The notes below the pieces were generated by a model, which made no database searches, was not told the origin of the DNA, and saw only the letters and a list, made by a program, of their open reading frames with translations. Below, one piece after another: positions 50,991-61,850 of a DNA stretch of 64,000 nt. Source of the DNA: Certhia americana (taxonomy: Eukaryota; Chordata; Aves; Passeriformes; Certhiidae); the NCBI GenBank assembly GCA_018697195.1, contig CM031857.1:57913635-57977634 (forward strand), read 5' to 3'. The position numbers were made by a program, and so were the translations under genes. How positions within the stretch are numbered: position 1 is the stretch's first letter; each line of letters opens with the position of its first letter.

Positions 50991-51059
50991 TTTTTTCCCT
51001 CTTCTGCTGAAACAAAGTCTGTGTTTTGGGTGGGCTGCTGATTCCTAAGCCAGTTCTTC

Positions 51060-51140
51060 AGCTGGCCTAGTTAAAGCCCATTTACATGAAGTCAGTGGGG
51101 CTAAGCCAATTTGCACCAGCTGTGAAGCCAGGCCTCCATG
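51060..51140. repeat. Possible ancient amniote repeat fragment
   Basis: AAAGCCCATTTACATGAAGT, then CAGTGGGGCTAAGCCAATTT and GCACCAGCTGTGAAGCCAGG. A gene-free motif of the type GAAGTCAGTGGRGYT..TTTRCACCAGCTG is a widespread old repeat in reptile and bird DNA (from memory). A shorter echo (CTGATCTAACTTGCACCAGC) is at about 52942. Confidence 0.3.
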
Positions 51141-54100
51141 TATTTGTAGTCACAGGAATGAATGCCTGATGCAGTTTTGATTGGTGATTGAATGCGGTCA
51201 GGTTCCAAAACACTGGCTTCTCATTAATCACAGTAGAGATAATTATTACTCTAGGCTTGATTCAGTCTCTCTTAAATGATTTCTAAATTGTGATTTGGTC
51301 AGATCTAGGCACTTAACAGTGAGTCTGTACAGCTAAGGGCAGACAAATACACATATTTTGCCCAGCACACTGGGAATCCAGCTATGGTCATACATTCCAT
51401 GTCCTGTGTCATGTTTGTGCAGCACGGTGGCCTCCCTTGCAATTAGGTTGCACACAGCACAGCTACTTTGTACAGGCCAGGCACAGTAGGGACAGAATAA
51501 AGAAACAACTATTTGCATTTGTCCACTAGTGTTTCAGACAAGGTTTCAGTAAGTTCCTATTTATAAACATCACCTAGTCCATGGACGTACCTAAAACTCT
51601 CACACTATTGGTGATAAATAAGAAGTACCTATCTTATCCTTCAGATCTTTTTGTTTGAGGCCATGTAAACTCTCCCCACAGGGCTCTAGTAACATTATGG
51701 TCCTGCCCAATGCTTAGGTCTCTTAGCAAACACTAAAGGGCTCCGAGAAACCCCCTAAGTCCTATTCCAATGCATATTTAGGAGCTTGCTGGTTTGGACG
51801 TTCCTGCAGTACACTACTGACTCCTGATTTTTGATGCCCTTGTCTTAGCACTAGGCCATAGAGCTACTTTGAAAATGAGGTTACAAACAAAATGGGCATG
51901 AGTGTGGGACAGCGTATCCTGTTTAAACAGGGTTCACAGACAACCAGGACAGACAACATGCAAGGCATGAAATGTTATGACCATCTTAAAGAATAGAATT
52001 ATTTTGTTGTTAATGCGGATATTATTGCAATCATGAGATCAGCCTTGAAGAACTAATAAAATGTGCAACAGTCCATTCAACAAAATTGAATACAAAAACT
52101 TTCTCTTGTGTCCAAGAGAAGTCTGCTCCCTGCCTCAGCAGCTTCCTTTATTTCTTAAGGACACTAAGAATTTTTAGAATACTTGGTTTATAAGCCTATG
52201 TTATTTTCATGCTCTAAGGGCTACCTTGTGTTGATGGTGGTGTATCTGAACTGTGAATTTAACAAAATTATTGAAGCACTGGATTGTAAATGCTTTGCAA
52301 CGATCCACATAATGTTCCACGACAGCCATTTTCAAGTTAGTTTCAATGACTAACTAACCTATGTTGATGTTGTCCAGTAGTTGCATGTTAAGCTTGGAGG
52401 GTGAGGGAAAGATATGTAAGCACTGGATAAAGAGCTGTGAAGTTGAAATTGCTGCTTCTGAGATAAGAGATTCAAATTTCTCTATTAGTGGGAATATTTG
52501 TTTCAGCCATTCACTTTAAAAAACAACGAAGGAAAAAGAAGGATGTAAGCTTTAAAACTCTGCAGTTTTATTTGGATTCTAAGAAGAATGCAGAAGAGAA
52601 ATGTAAGGATTAAGGGAAAAATATAAATGAGAATGAATATTTAAAGCCAGCTTTGAGGCTGTGAGGCTCTACCAGAATTATCAGGTGTGCTTGCAAAGGA
52701 AGTATTAGCATATGCATTGCAAAGCAGTGGAAGCGTAATTGTGGTGACAGTTATGAGCCCATAAGAAATGTACAGAGAAAGATAGGACTTTGGGGGGAAA
52801 TTCACTTTTAGCACAGTACAGCCTGGTCCATTCCATCCCTAATAGTGAGTATTTTTTTTTTTAGCTAGTGCATTTGGATTATGGCTTTCCTGATTCTTCA
52901 GTCTGCTTTCAGGCTCTGCAAAAATTATGATGGCTGTGGGGCTGATCTAACTTGCACCAGCTGTCAATAGGACACTGAAGAATCTGACAGAGGAAGCACA
53001 GCCAGGGTGCACTGTGTCCTGACTGCTCCTTCCCTTTTTCTTAAGCACCTCTGAGAAGCCTTCAAGGCAGGCAGGGAAAAGGGTTGCTGGGAAAGCCATG
53101 TGATGTGCAGCTGCTGTTGTGCAGGGGAGAGATCACCTAAGGAGGTGTCTGTACATTCTTGCTTACACCTGTTAAGGGCAGTAAGACTGGGGGCTGAAGC
53201 AATTTGGTCACTGGCACTGCAATACCTGAAGGTAAATGTGAATACATTTAATGTGTAGAGCACCTGTGTGAGAACAGTCTGAAAGCAAAACTCGAGACAT
53301 ACTGATGAAGAAGAAAGACAAGGACATAGAACTAAAGGACTGTAATCTCCTGAGAGACTTATGTTTAGTCCCAAGAGACTGAAGGCATTTTATTTCCCTA
53401 CTCAAACTGCTTTAGCATCAGATTCCTTAGCACCAGATGCAAAATTTGTCTACAGTGGGAGCCTTGACAAAGTCCATCTTGAACATTATTTCAGCCATAC
53501 ACCAAGAGTGGAAGCCCCAGGCAAAAAGGTAAAATATAGGACCAGCCAATAGCTTTGTGTAGCAGGTAGGCAGCAAGATGTTAATCTGTTCCACAGTAGA
53601 AAATATAGGGGCAAAAGTTGAAGTGTGTCTTGAAGCTAAACCAGCCAAACAACTCAGCGGTCTGTTTAGTGGATCATTTGGTGAGTGAGGCACTATCAAT
53701 TTGTGGTGAGACTTCAAAGCCTAACTCTGTAGACCTAGACTAGACATCACCTTAGGATATAGGTTGTGAAAAACTGGCAACAAGGTAGAAGGATTAAATG
53801 GGATGCTATAATCTTTCTCTCTACCACCTACCATTATCTCCTTGTATTTTTTTTTTTTTAATTTGAATTTTTACCTAGTGATTGCTCTTATTCCTCCTGG
53901 TCTTCCCTCTTCCCTTAGTTGCACTTTTCTCTACTCCGGTTGCTCTGCTCCATATGCACAACTTTGCTGGAAGCAAAACTAATAAGATTTTCAATCTACA
54001 AAGCCCAGATGTCACTTTCTGTGCTTCAGAGGCTGTCGATCTTGTTCGTCTCACTTCCTGGTCATTATCAGAGGGAAGGGAGGAATGGGAGGAGCAGAAA

Positions 54101-55170
54101 GTCTCTTGCTAGGCTAGAAGAGGAAAATATTCCCTATCAGCATTGCTGGGGTGTGAAGTTAGATGCAGCATAGGGAGAATAGAGAAGCAAGACTGCTTCA
54201 CAGTGCAGGGGTCTGATCTAGTAATGATGTAAAAAAAAGTACAAAATAGTACAAAAAGGAAACTCACTAAAAAGAGAATAACGTATATTTTTAAGGAAAA
54301 AAAAAATGTAAATAAAAATGAGGAATGTGTGGAGAAGCAAGATCCAGGTGTTGGGAGATAGAAGAGATACAGAGCTGTATGATGAGAACAAGAATTGTAA
54401 AGGAATGCCTACTAGTTGTGTGTGTAGGTGTGACATTCATGAGTCTGGAGTCTAAGGGCTGGAGCTGTGAATGGGAAGGCAGAAATTTTTTGTGAGAGGA
54501 ATGAAGACATGTCCAAAAAAACCTAACTCTATATAGAAAATAGCCTATATTGTACAACTTTTCTTTACTTAACCAATTGCAGACAATTTAAAAAATCAGG
54601 TAAATGTCTCAGATAATATTATATTAGAGATCTGGGGAAAAAAAAAAAATAGAAAAAACAGAAATAAAAACAGCCTTATATGCCAGGCTAAAGTGATCCC
54701 CAGCATAGAGCTGCAATGCAGATGAGACTGAGGGCTACCCCATCCCTTCTTTTAGACAGCAGAGCTGACCAGCTGAGGTGTTCAGGGCCTACACAGGCGA
54801 AGGAAATGCCTGCAGTCCCACTGGCACGACTAAGAAACATTACTGAAGCAGACATTGAACTCTTCTTTCCTCTACTCATAATGTAAGTAGTCCAGAAGAC
54901 TGTCCTAAATACACAGCCTTGTATTTGAGTTCTGTTATTGATGTAAAATTTAAAAGTAACTCCTGTGAGGCATAAAAATATTATCATATTATTATTTTTA
55001 TCTATGGGAAAATTAGGTTGAAATGAGTTGACCTGAGCTGAGTGCTAGGTGCTTACTAAACCAGCCTCTAACTCCCCTCCTTAACAGGACAAGAAGAGAA
55101 AATAGGATGAAAAGTTTTTGGGTTGTGATAAAGGCAGTACAATGAAATAAAAAGTCACAGGTGGAAGCAA
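51141..55170. other. 4 kb without recognised genes
   Basis: The 136-codon minus frame at 52964-53374 and frames at 53.4-54.2 kb show no domains. Near 54.97 kb there is a strong minus-strand acceptor-like TTTTTATGCCTCACAG, but no exon with a compatible phase and donor follows. Short poly(A) at about 54640. Confidence 0.45.
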
Positions 55171-55230
55171 AGAAAAAAACCCAAAAAAACCCCAAAAAAC
55201 CCCCCAAAACCCCCTAAAACCCCAAACAAC
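55171..55230. repeat. CCCC(A)n tract, quadruplex-capable
   Basis: Runs of A separated by CCC, CCCC, CCCCCC, CCCC and CCCC. The minus strand therefore has at least four G-tracts with T-rich loops of 4-7, a G-quadruplex pattern resembling G4T4-type repeats. It is part of the recurring A/C low-complexity class in this window. Confidence 0.85.
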
Positions 55231-57595
55231 CAGAAGACATATTCTATACATTACATCAGCAGGAGATGTCCAGTCACTTTAGAGGAAAGAGAGCCTCACT
55301 GTAGTCAGGAGTTGCATTGTAGAACAAATACCCTGATAACAGATGCTCCATACCTGTACCTTTCTCAGTCTTTCTCACTGAGCCTGACATCACATGGTGT
55401 GGAACATCTCTTTGATCAGATTGGGTCAGCTGTGTCAGCTATGTATCCTCCCAACCCCTTACCCACCGTCAACCTACTGCCCTTTGATGTGGTGTTTGGA
55501 GAGGGAGTCTTGATGTTGTGCAGGCACTGCTCAGCAGCAGGCAGCAGATTGGTGTGGTATCAACACCTTTCCAGAGACAAATACAAAAGAACACAGCACC
55601 ACATGGGCTGCCAAGAGAAAAGGTAGCTCCACTCCAGGCAGCCCCAGTACATAGGCAAAAGTCATTAATGATCATACAACCAAAGAAATGTTTGTCCGGA
55701 GGGAGCTCTAGAGTCTGCTTTTCCAATCTCCAACACAAAATGAGAGATGATGTGAACTGTGGTTTTACTTAACCAGATCTTGAAACCTTTCAAGTCAGAA
55801 TGTTCTACAACCCCTCTGGACTGCTCAGTCCAGTACTACACCTTTTTCCTAGGATTTTTTTTTTTCCTAGGGTCTGATCTGAACCTACTGAGCCACAGCT
55901 TGTGGTCATTGCCCTTTGTTATATATCTGTATTCACTGTGATCATTTGGCAGGAACCCTCATCTCAAAATATCAATTACCTTGTAGGAATTCCCAGTCTA
56001 TGGTGCTCAACTTTTGCTAAATAGATACTGAGGGAGGATAGTTTCATGTCAAGTTAGAGCCCTATGCATTTTCATCTCCTTTAGGATGAGGTACTATCTG
56101 GTTAGGTGTAAAAATAGAATGGGCTACTTCAGCTGAATAAAAACAGGTATTTTTTTTAAACTATTTAATATTAATAGATTAAAATGTCAGATAGAAAGAT
56201 AGCTATAAAATTACCACATTAATGCTTTAGAAAGCTGAGGTATATGCACATTATATGTTTTTTCTGCTCAGTACGGAGTGTCTTATATCACTTGTCTTAC
56301 TGAGAGCTAAACTGTACAACTGGGAAACAATAAAATCTTTCTACACATGCAATACACAAAATATGGCTGCTGCTTATTTGCTTTGTAATTTCCACTAACA
56401 TTGCTGTCCTATATACAAATAGAAAACCTTCTATGTGTTTAGGTGCCTGTCTCTGTTTCATATATTCAATTCTATACTGCAACATTAAAAAGTGTTATAT
56501 TCCTCCCTTTCTGTGGATAATTGATACTAAATCTGTAAATTTGGATTTTTATAAAAGAAATATATTTTTTGTTATTTCAGCATGCTTTTAATTAAAAAGT
56601 GCAACTAAACCATCACATGTTTCCTTCTGCATTAATTTAGCCTGCCAAATTCCTAACTCCTCATTTTAATTCAAGATGTGATCACTGAGAAAATATCTTC
56701 ATCTCTGTCTGGAAAAAAATGTCTACTTAAAATAGACAAAATCCTTTAGTCTACAGATTTTGTCATTATCATTTTGCTCACTCTTAGTGTTACACATAAA
56801 TATTGATTTTTCTTCTGTGCTTAAATCTTCAAAGAATTATTTGATATATCTCCAAAAATATCACAGAATACAAAAGAAATCTCAGAAACTGAGATTTGAG
56901 AAGGAATGTCTGTGAAATGAATTGTGTATTTGTGTTATAAAAAAACCCACACTTGATTGCAAAACATTCTCAAGAATAAGAAAAAAAAGCAAGCATGTAT
57001 GTGGTTAAAGCTTTTTTTGAGTCTATGCGAGCCTATCTTAGGTGAGAGAATTTAAAGGAGTTAATAACTCATTGTTCAGAAGGAATGTTGGATATAATTC
57101 AGAAAAGCAATATGAACATGAAATATTCTGACCCAAATTTCTCAGCTACCTATTAGTTTCTCCTGGTCTAAGAATTATTTAATTACCTACATTAGCAGTT
57201 GATTAGCTCCCAAAGAGAAGACGGGAATTGTCAGATTCATCTCACCTAAAGTTGGGTGACTTATACTGTGGAATGTTAAATCTGAGCTGCATTGCAGTGT
57301 CCAGTCCTAGAAGAAAAATGAATACTGAGAGACCATGGACTTTTACAGTGGATCTACAATAGGTGGGTAGGGAGATTTTTATTTTAATCTAGCACAGAAT
57401 GACAGAAAATATTGTAAATAAGGTTTTTGCAAATAGATATTTTTTCCAGGTGAGTGCTAACTAAATAAACTGTATCAGTCAAAGAGATAAAGTAAAACAT
57501 GTTGAATAGATACCTGGAATCAAATACAAAATGAAAAAACAAAAAATGTTTTTGGTTTGAACACTTTGTTTAAAAGTTTTCCCCTTCACATTCAC
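55231..57595. other. Non-genic or intronic stretch
   Basis: If the minus-strand gene model on the right is correct, this is intron. Frames at 55.3-55.77 kb overlap on both strands without domains. Confidence 0.4.
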
Positions 57596-57805
57596 CAGCT
57601 CCTTTCAGTGGTATGCTCTTTCTTTTGGTTACATGGCATCCCCATCAATGCTAGGAGATGAGATTTTAATACTTTCTTGTGATCTTCAATATTCTGTCTC
57701 CTAGACTGAACACTCAAATGAGTTTGCTTGGTTTTGTTATTTGGTTTTCTTTTTTCTTTATATTTTTTTTCATTTTCCCTGTCTGTTTCATGTTCTGCCA
57801 TGTTC
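57596..57805 (-). CDS. Candidate internal coding exon (Lys/Glu-rich)
   Basis: Minus strand, 210 bp. It is preceded by an acceptor with a pyrimidine-containing tract (TTCCACTTGCCTCGGCCAACAG) and followed by a donor, AGCTG/GTGAAT. The frame is fully open: first codon completed by the previous exon, then NMAEHETDRENEKKYKEKRK, then QSRRQNIEDHKKVLKSHL and LALMGMPCNQKKEHTTERS. It is strongly basic and helical, with possible coiled-coil character and no membrane segment. It enters with one base and leaves with two, so it joins in frame to the segment at 59.9-60.1 kb (AG + G = Arg). The family is not recognised. A fortuitous open frame in A-rich antisense DNA cannot be excluded. Confidence 0.4.
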
Positions 57806-59904
57806 CTGTTGGCCGAGGCAAGTGGAACAATTTTAGAAGTTATTATGCTCAGCAGTGAATATGTCCCAGTGCAGATAGATCCAGCTGATGCAACTTGCTA
57901 TATATATATCCATTCCCTTCCAATATGTCCCTGTTCATAACATCTCTGGAAATCTCTTCCTCTGCATTCTTTTGCTGATAATGAAGAATGAATGAGTCTG
58001 AAAGGTGTCTTTAAGCAAAGAAGAGGGAATTTTTCTTCCCCCTGTTTAAATGCAACATTTTCATTTTCAAACTGTGTAGAATGAAACAGACTGCTTAGTT
58101 TAAAAATCTATTTTCAAATTAATTTTGAAAGAACCGCTCAAAATTTGAGCAGACTTTAAAGCGAGCAAAAGTGTATTGGGTTTTGACCAAATGTCTTTTC
58201 AAGTAAAATAGAATAAAACGTTGATAATAGTTAAAAGAAATTTGAAATATTTATAAATAAATAAGGGGGATTTTTTTATAATGTATATGTCTAAATATTA
58301 GATGCATGTTTCAAAAAGAAAAAAAAAAATATTGTCTTTTAATTAATTTTTTTTATAAGCCTGGAAAAACAATTTCTTTGAAGTGCACCGAAGCCTTAAG
58401 TCTTCTTGTTTCTTTTACTTAGCTTGTATATCTAGTATTTTTAAAACATACAATAAAAGCAAATTTACTTACTCAGCTAAGGTCACTGCTTTGTTTACAA
58501 TATTGGAGTCTTCAAATCTCCTGCTTTGGAAAAACGGGAAAATACTAGTTCAAAATTATTCTGTATTATGGAATAGACTTGCTCTGTGGTGCAGTTTGTT
58601 TCATCAAGACTGGATTGAATTTAAGCCTCTGTCATTATTTATAGAACCTGATTTTCTGCTGGTTTTGCCTGATTGTCATTTACATTGGTGCAGAGTCATT
58701 GCTACTTGGGTGCAAAATGCTGTCATTCTGAGCTGGTTGATATTTATCCTACTTTGCACATCTATACATCAATAGATGTAGAGGAAAACTGCAGAATGAG
58801 GCAAATGGTTTTACAGATATAGTCAGAGGGACACTAAGGCTATTTTTCATGTGTTTGTGTACTGCTAAATACGTTAGATTTTCAAAGGAAGATTAAATGT
58901 CTTTTTTCACTGTGTGAAAAAAAAAAAAAAATCCCAAGCCCCTAAGACACAGAGTGACAGAAACACAAACAGCATTATGTTAATGTATTTTTAATTCTTA
59001 CAGTTTAGACATCACACTAAATGATTTTCATATCCTTCAGCAGCATTTCTCTTCTGTAGGTGTTAGGCATTCTCCCACTAAATCGGTGCAGTGTAGGAGG
59101 GAATAAACTCCAATGAAGGAAGAAAACATTAACTTTGATCAGAGTATTTTTCACATTTTTGCTAGTTTCAGCCTTTAATGGCTCAGTTCAGTTGCTGAAA
59201 GACAGAAATCTTTTAGTGTTTGAAATGCCAGAGACAATATGAGACATCCTCTCAACACTGTAAAATAAAATAGAAAACTATACCTTACTGGAAGAGCAGA
59301 TGAAGGACAGGTGGAACAGCTTAGGTCATCTCAAACTGTTGTAGTGATGTTTATGCAGTTCAAGACAAATCCAAGAGTTTCAGAAGTACAGAGAAAAAGT
59401 AGTAGTGTGTGTTGTCATTTAAAGAGAAATATTGCCTCAGAATAATCCTGGCCCTCTGAAGCAAGATCAAAGACTTCATTCGCTAGAGATCTGATCTCTG
59501 GCTGTCAGGAGAGGTAAAAATATTAACTTAAAGAACATTTGTGTGTTTTGTTTCATAACTGGAGCAGACTTTAGGGATGTCAGTTGTTACAACTAGGATG
59601 AAAACCAGTCTTAATAACTCTATAAGGTGGCCAAATTCTTCTGGTAAAACTCTATTGCTGCATTTTGAAGCATGCAAAACCTAAAACACATCTGGGTTTC
59701 AGTAGCTGTGCTGAATGACAGCTCATGTAAAGTTGCTATAGATCAGTTTTTCCCCTAGGGAATGAAGCAGAATTAATGGGAAAGTCTTGGAGCAGAATAT
59801 GACCAGATCTAGACCAATTTTTGTGTGTCCTGTGGCTAGTGCTGTAGCTTTCAATCAAGAGACCTCTCTCTCCCTGGTAAAACAAACATGTTTCTGCAGA
59901 TTAC
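57806..59904 (-). other. Presumed intron between candidate exons
   Basis: 2.1 kb bounded on the minus strand by GTAATC and CAACAG. It contains a 130-codon plus-strand frame (58383-58775) with no recognised domain. Confidence 0.3.
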
Positions 59905-60137
59905 CTGTCATTTCTAAATAAAGATGAGGTTATCTCTGTGTCTGAGCTGTAGACCCATCTGTTGTTGTCTTCCTCAAGCTTAACAACATAATATTTGGAC
60001 AGAGGGTAGTCTAGGAGAACAATCTGAGGCAGGGATCTGGGCGTAGTGCTGGTGGCAGGAGGCTTCAATGTAAAGCCAGCACTTGCAGCACAGAGAGCAA
60101 AGAACAAACACCAAAACATGGGGGTAACACAAAACAC
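59905..60137 (-). CDS. Candidate 5' coding exon, possible secretory signal
   Basis: Minus strand. From ATG at 60137 the frame reads MFCVTPMFWCLFFALCAASA, a hydrophobic stretch ending in an ASA/G signal-peptidase-like site. It continues GFTLKPPATSTTPRSLPQI, VLLDYPLSKYYVVKLEED and NNRWVYSSDTEITSSLFRND, and ends at a donor AG/GTAATC. Codon use and composition look genuine. There is an alternative reading: the hydrophobic codons lie in a polypyrimidine tract ending GTGCTGCAAG, so the exon may instead begin at 60081 as an internal exon of 177 bp and the signal peptide be an illusion. Either way it leaves with two bases and fits the exon at 57.6-57.8 kb. Family not recognised. Confidence 0.45.
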
Positions 60138-60351
60138 ATATGACCAGATGGTCGATGAAGAGGTGATTTATTCTGCTGGATGTAGACCAAAGCTTCTCAG
60201 GGCGCTGGGTGATCTACACCAAGACAGTCGCATTTAAGAGATGTGGAACACTGCCTTGATTAAAATGCGGTTATAAAATTTTTGGTCATCCTGATGTAGT
60301 AGATGACTTACATCGAGAAGGATATTGAGGAGTTTACTCCCAACTGAAGCC

Positions 60352-60432
60352 TCCTACCCTCCCCTCCCCTTCACTCACCCACTTCCTCCCCTCCCTCACC
60401 CTCCCCTCCTCCCCTCTCCTCTCATCTCTCTT
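60352..60432 (-). promoter_or_regulatory. GA-rich, G-quadruplex-capable tract upstream of candidate exon
   Basis: The plus strand is almost pure C/T (CCTCCCCTCCCCTT and so on). The minus strand thus has repeated GGGGAGGGG and GGGTGAGGGAGGGG. Such Sp1/MAZ-like, quadruplex-forming GA tracts are common in vertebrate promoters. It lies 215-295 bases upstream of the candidate ATG on the same strand, in the part of the window where CpG begins to rise. Promoter function is inferred only. Confidence 0.35.
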
Positions 60433-60439
60433 CAGAGAG

Positions 60440-61040
60440 ATATTCTAGTAAGCACTAGTTTGGGAGGAAAGCGGGCGACAAGTGCGATAGAACTACGGAC
60501 AAAGGTTTAATCTGTCCATCTTGAATTTTTCAAGCACAATTGCGTTTTCTGTTGTCTCCAATGAATACTAGACACCCAGTTTCGGCTAATCAATATTCTG
60601 ACTTTTCCCAACATCAGAGCTTCTATGTAGCTCTTTAATAACATTAGAGAAATAACAACACTGCCAGGGAAATAAAACAACAGTCCAGGGACAACATTCC
60701 CCCTGGCTACTGGTCTCCTCTCCTCTGTTCTACTCCAATTTTTACCCAAAGATGCTTGTTCGTAGATTGTTATTTTAGTTTTTTTTGTTCATTGGAAAAT
60801 TGAAAATAATGTTTGTGCCAGCTGAATCATTTGTGCTGCTGGCGCCTGGAACACTCCCCATGGGAAAGTCCTTGCTGTGCTTTATGCCACCTTCCTCCAG
60901 TGGGCTTAGGGATTCTACTCTGAACTACATCTTCGAAAGGAGAAACCCAACATATTTTTCCAATCGGTGGGTCCTTTTTACCTCCTGTCTTGCTCTGTTT
61001 TCAGAGGGATCATATTCCTCCTTTTCTTTCTGATTGGTTG
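60440..61040. other. Unassigned stretch upstream of candidate exon
   Basis: Somewhat richer in CpG than the left of the window. No gene or repeat recognised. Confidence 0.4.
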
Positions 61041-61068
61041 TTTTTTTTTTTTTTTTTTTTTTTTTTTT
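61041..61068. repeat. Poly(T) run of 28 bases
   Basis: Uninterrupted T28. On the minus strand it could be the poly(A) of a retrocopy, but none is recognised beside it. Confidence 0.9.
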
Positions 61069-61379
61069 CTTACCAACTTGAAAAGCTCTTTTTTTTTCCT
61101 TTATGGTCTATATTATCGGAGCTTTGTTGCTGTCCGAATCTACAAGGCTTTGACCTTCCACAAATCTTGCTCTGGATGCACTTGTTCTGGCAGATAATGA
61201 GGACTGCTCTGCTCAACAGATATATCGTTATAGTCTTCCCCCACCACTTTCTTCATCCCGCTAACTTACAATGTCCTTCCTCATCAAAGTGTAGGACGCA
61301 GCATGCAACGGGAATTGGGCCCGTGGTGCGTTTCATGATGGATTGTCTTGCCCCTGTTGCTCCTCTCAGATGGAAGGAC

Positions 61380-61590
61380 TCGTAACTTCTTCCATTTCTC
61401 CACGGTGCTATGGGTCCTCCACAGGCAGCCAGGGGATCTCTGTCCAATGAGTCCATGGGCTGCAGGGGGAACAGCGGCCTCACCTGGTCTGCACCTAGGA
61501 GTGGCAGGGGAACCTCTGCTGAGGCCTAGAGCAGATCTTCTTACCCATTTTTCACTAACCTGAGTGGTGGGATGCAGGCGTTCCCTCACA
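61380..61590 (-). repeat. GC-rich avian-repeat-like segment
   Basis: Read on the minus strand it contains CCCCTGCAGCCCATGGACTC, AGAGATCCCCTGGCTGCC and TGTGGAGGACCCATAGCACC. This resembles, from memory, a dispersed avian sequence with alternating CTGCAGCCCATGGAGG and GGACCCACGCCGGAGCAG units. The exact family is uncertain. It causes several spurious long frames on both strands at 61.25-61.6 kb. Confidence 0.35.
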
Positions 61591-61850
61591 ATTCAACCCT
61601 TATCGAAAAATGTAGTGCATTTCACCCCCCTCTCGCCTCGGTTTACCCTCGTTACCGAGGGGGTGTCTTGCACGGGGGCTGATGGCGTTCAGGCTTCTTG
61701 GCCGTAGCAGGTCCATCTGGAGCTGGTGGCATTGAATCTGTAGGACTATGTGTAAAACTCGGAAAGTTCTAACAGCAGGACCCTTTAGATCCCCTGCACA
61801 GCATGCAAACAACAATAGGAGCAAAAACAAATCAGGACTGTGAGTAACTA
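61591..61850. other. CpG-containing patch with small hairpin
   Basis: Contains CCCTCG TTAC CGAGGG, a 6-bp stem (61646-61661). On the minus strand there is a strong acceptor-like TTGTTTGCATGCTGTGCAG/G at about 61800, followed by 60-odd open codons (DLKGPAVRTFRVLHI...). Its phase does not fit the next candidate exon, so no gene is called. Confidence 0.3.

Noticed and set aside
52964..53374. 136-codon minus-strand open frame
   Set aside because: No domain, and no conserved pattern by eye. The overlapping alternative frame is also open.
56420..56490. Strong minus-strand acceptor (CTTTTTAATGTTGCAG) followed by YRIEYMKQRQAPKHIEG
   Set aside because: Attractive peptide, but the only open phase is 0, which does not match the preceding candidate exon, and the following donor (GTTTTC) is poor.
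58383..58775. 130-codon plus-strand open frame
   Set aside because: Hydrophobic and Cys/Trp-rich without any family motif. It lies inside the presumed minus-strand intron with no start or splice support.
61600..61830. Minus-strand frame beginning MFLLLLLFACCAG, like a secreted protein
   Set aside because: The leader is a polypyrimidine tract ending in GTGCAG, so a splice-acceptor reading is as good. The exit phase does not fit the next candidate exon.
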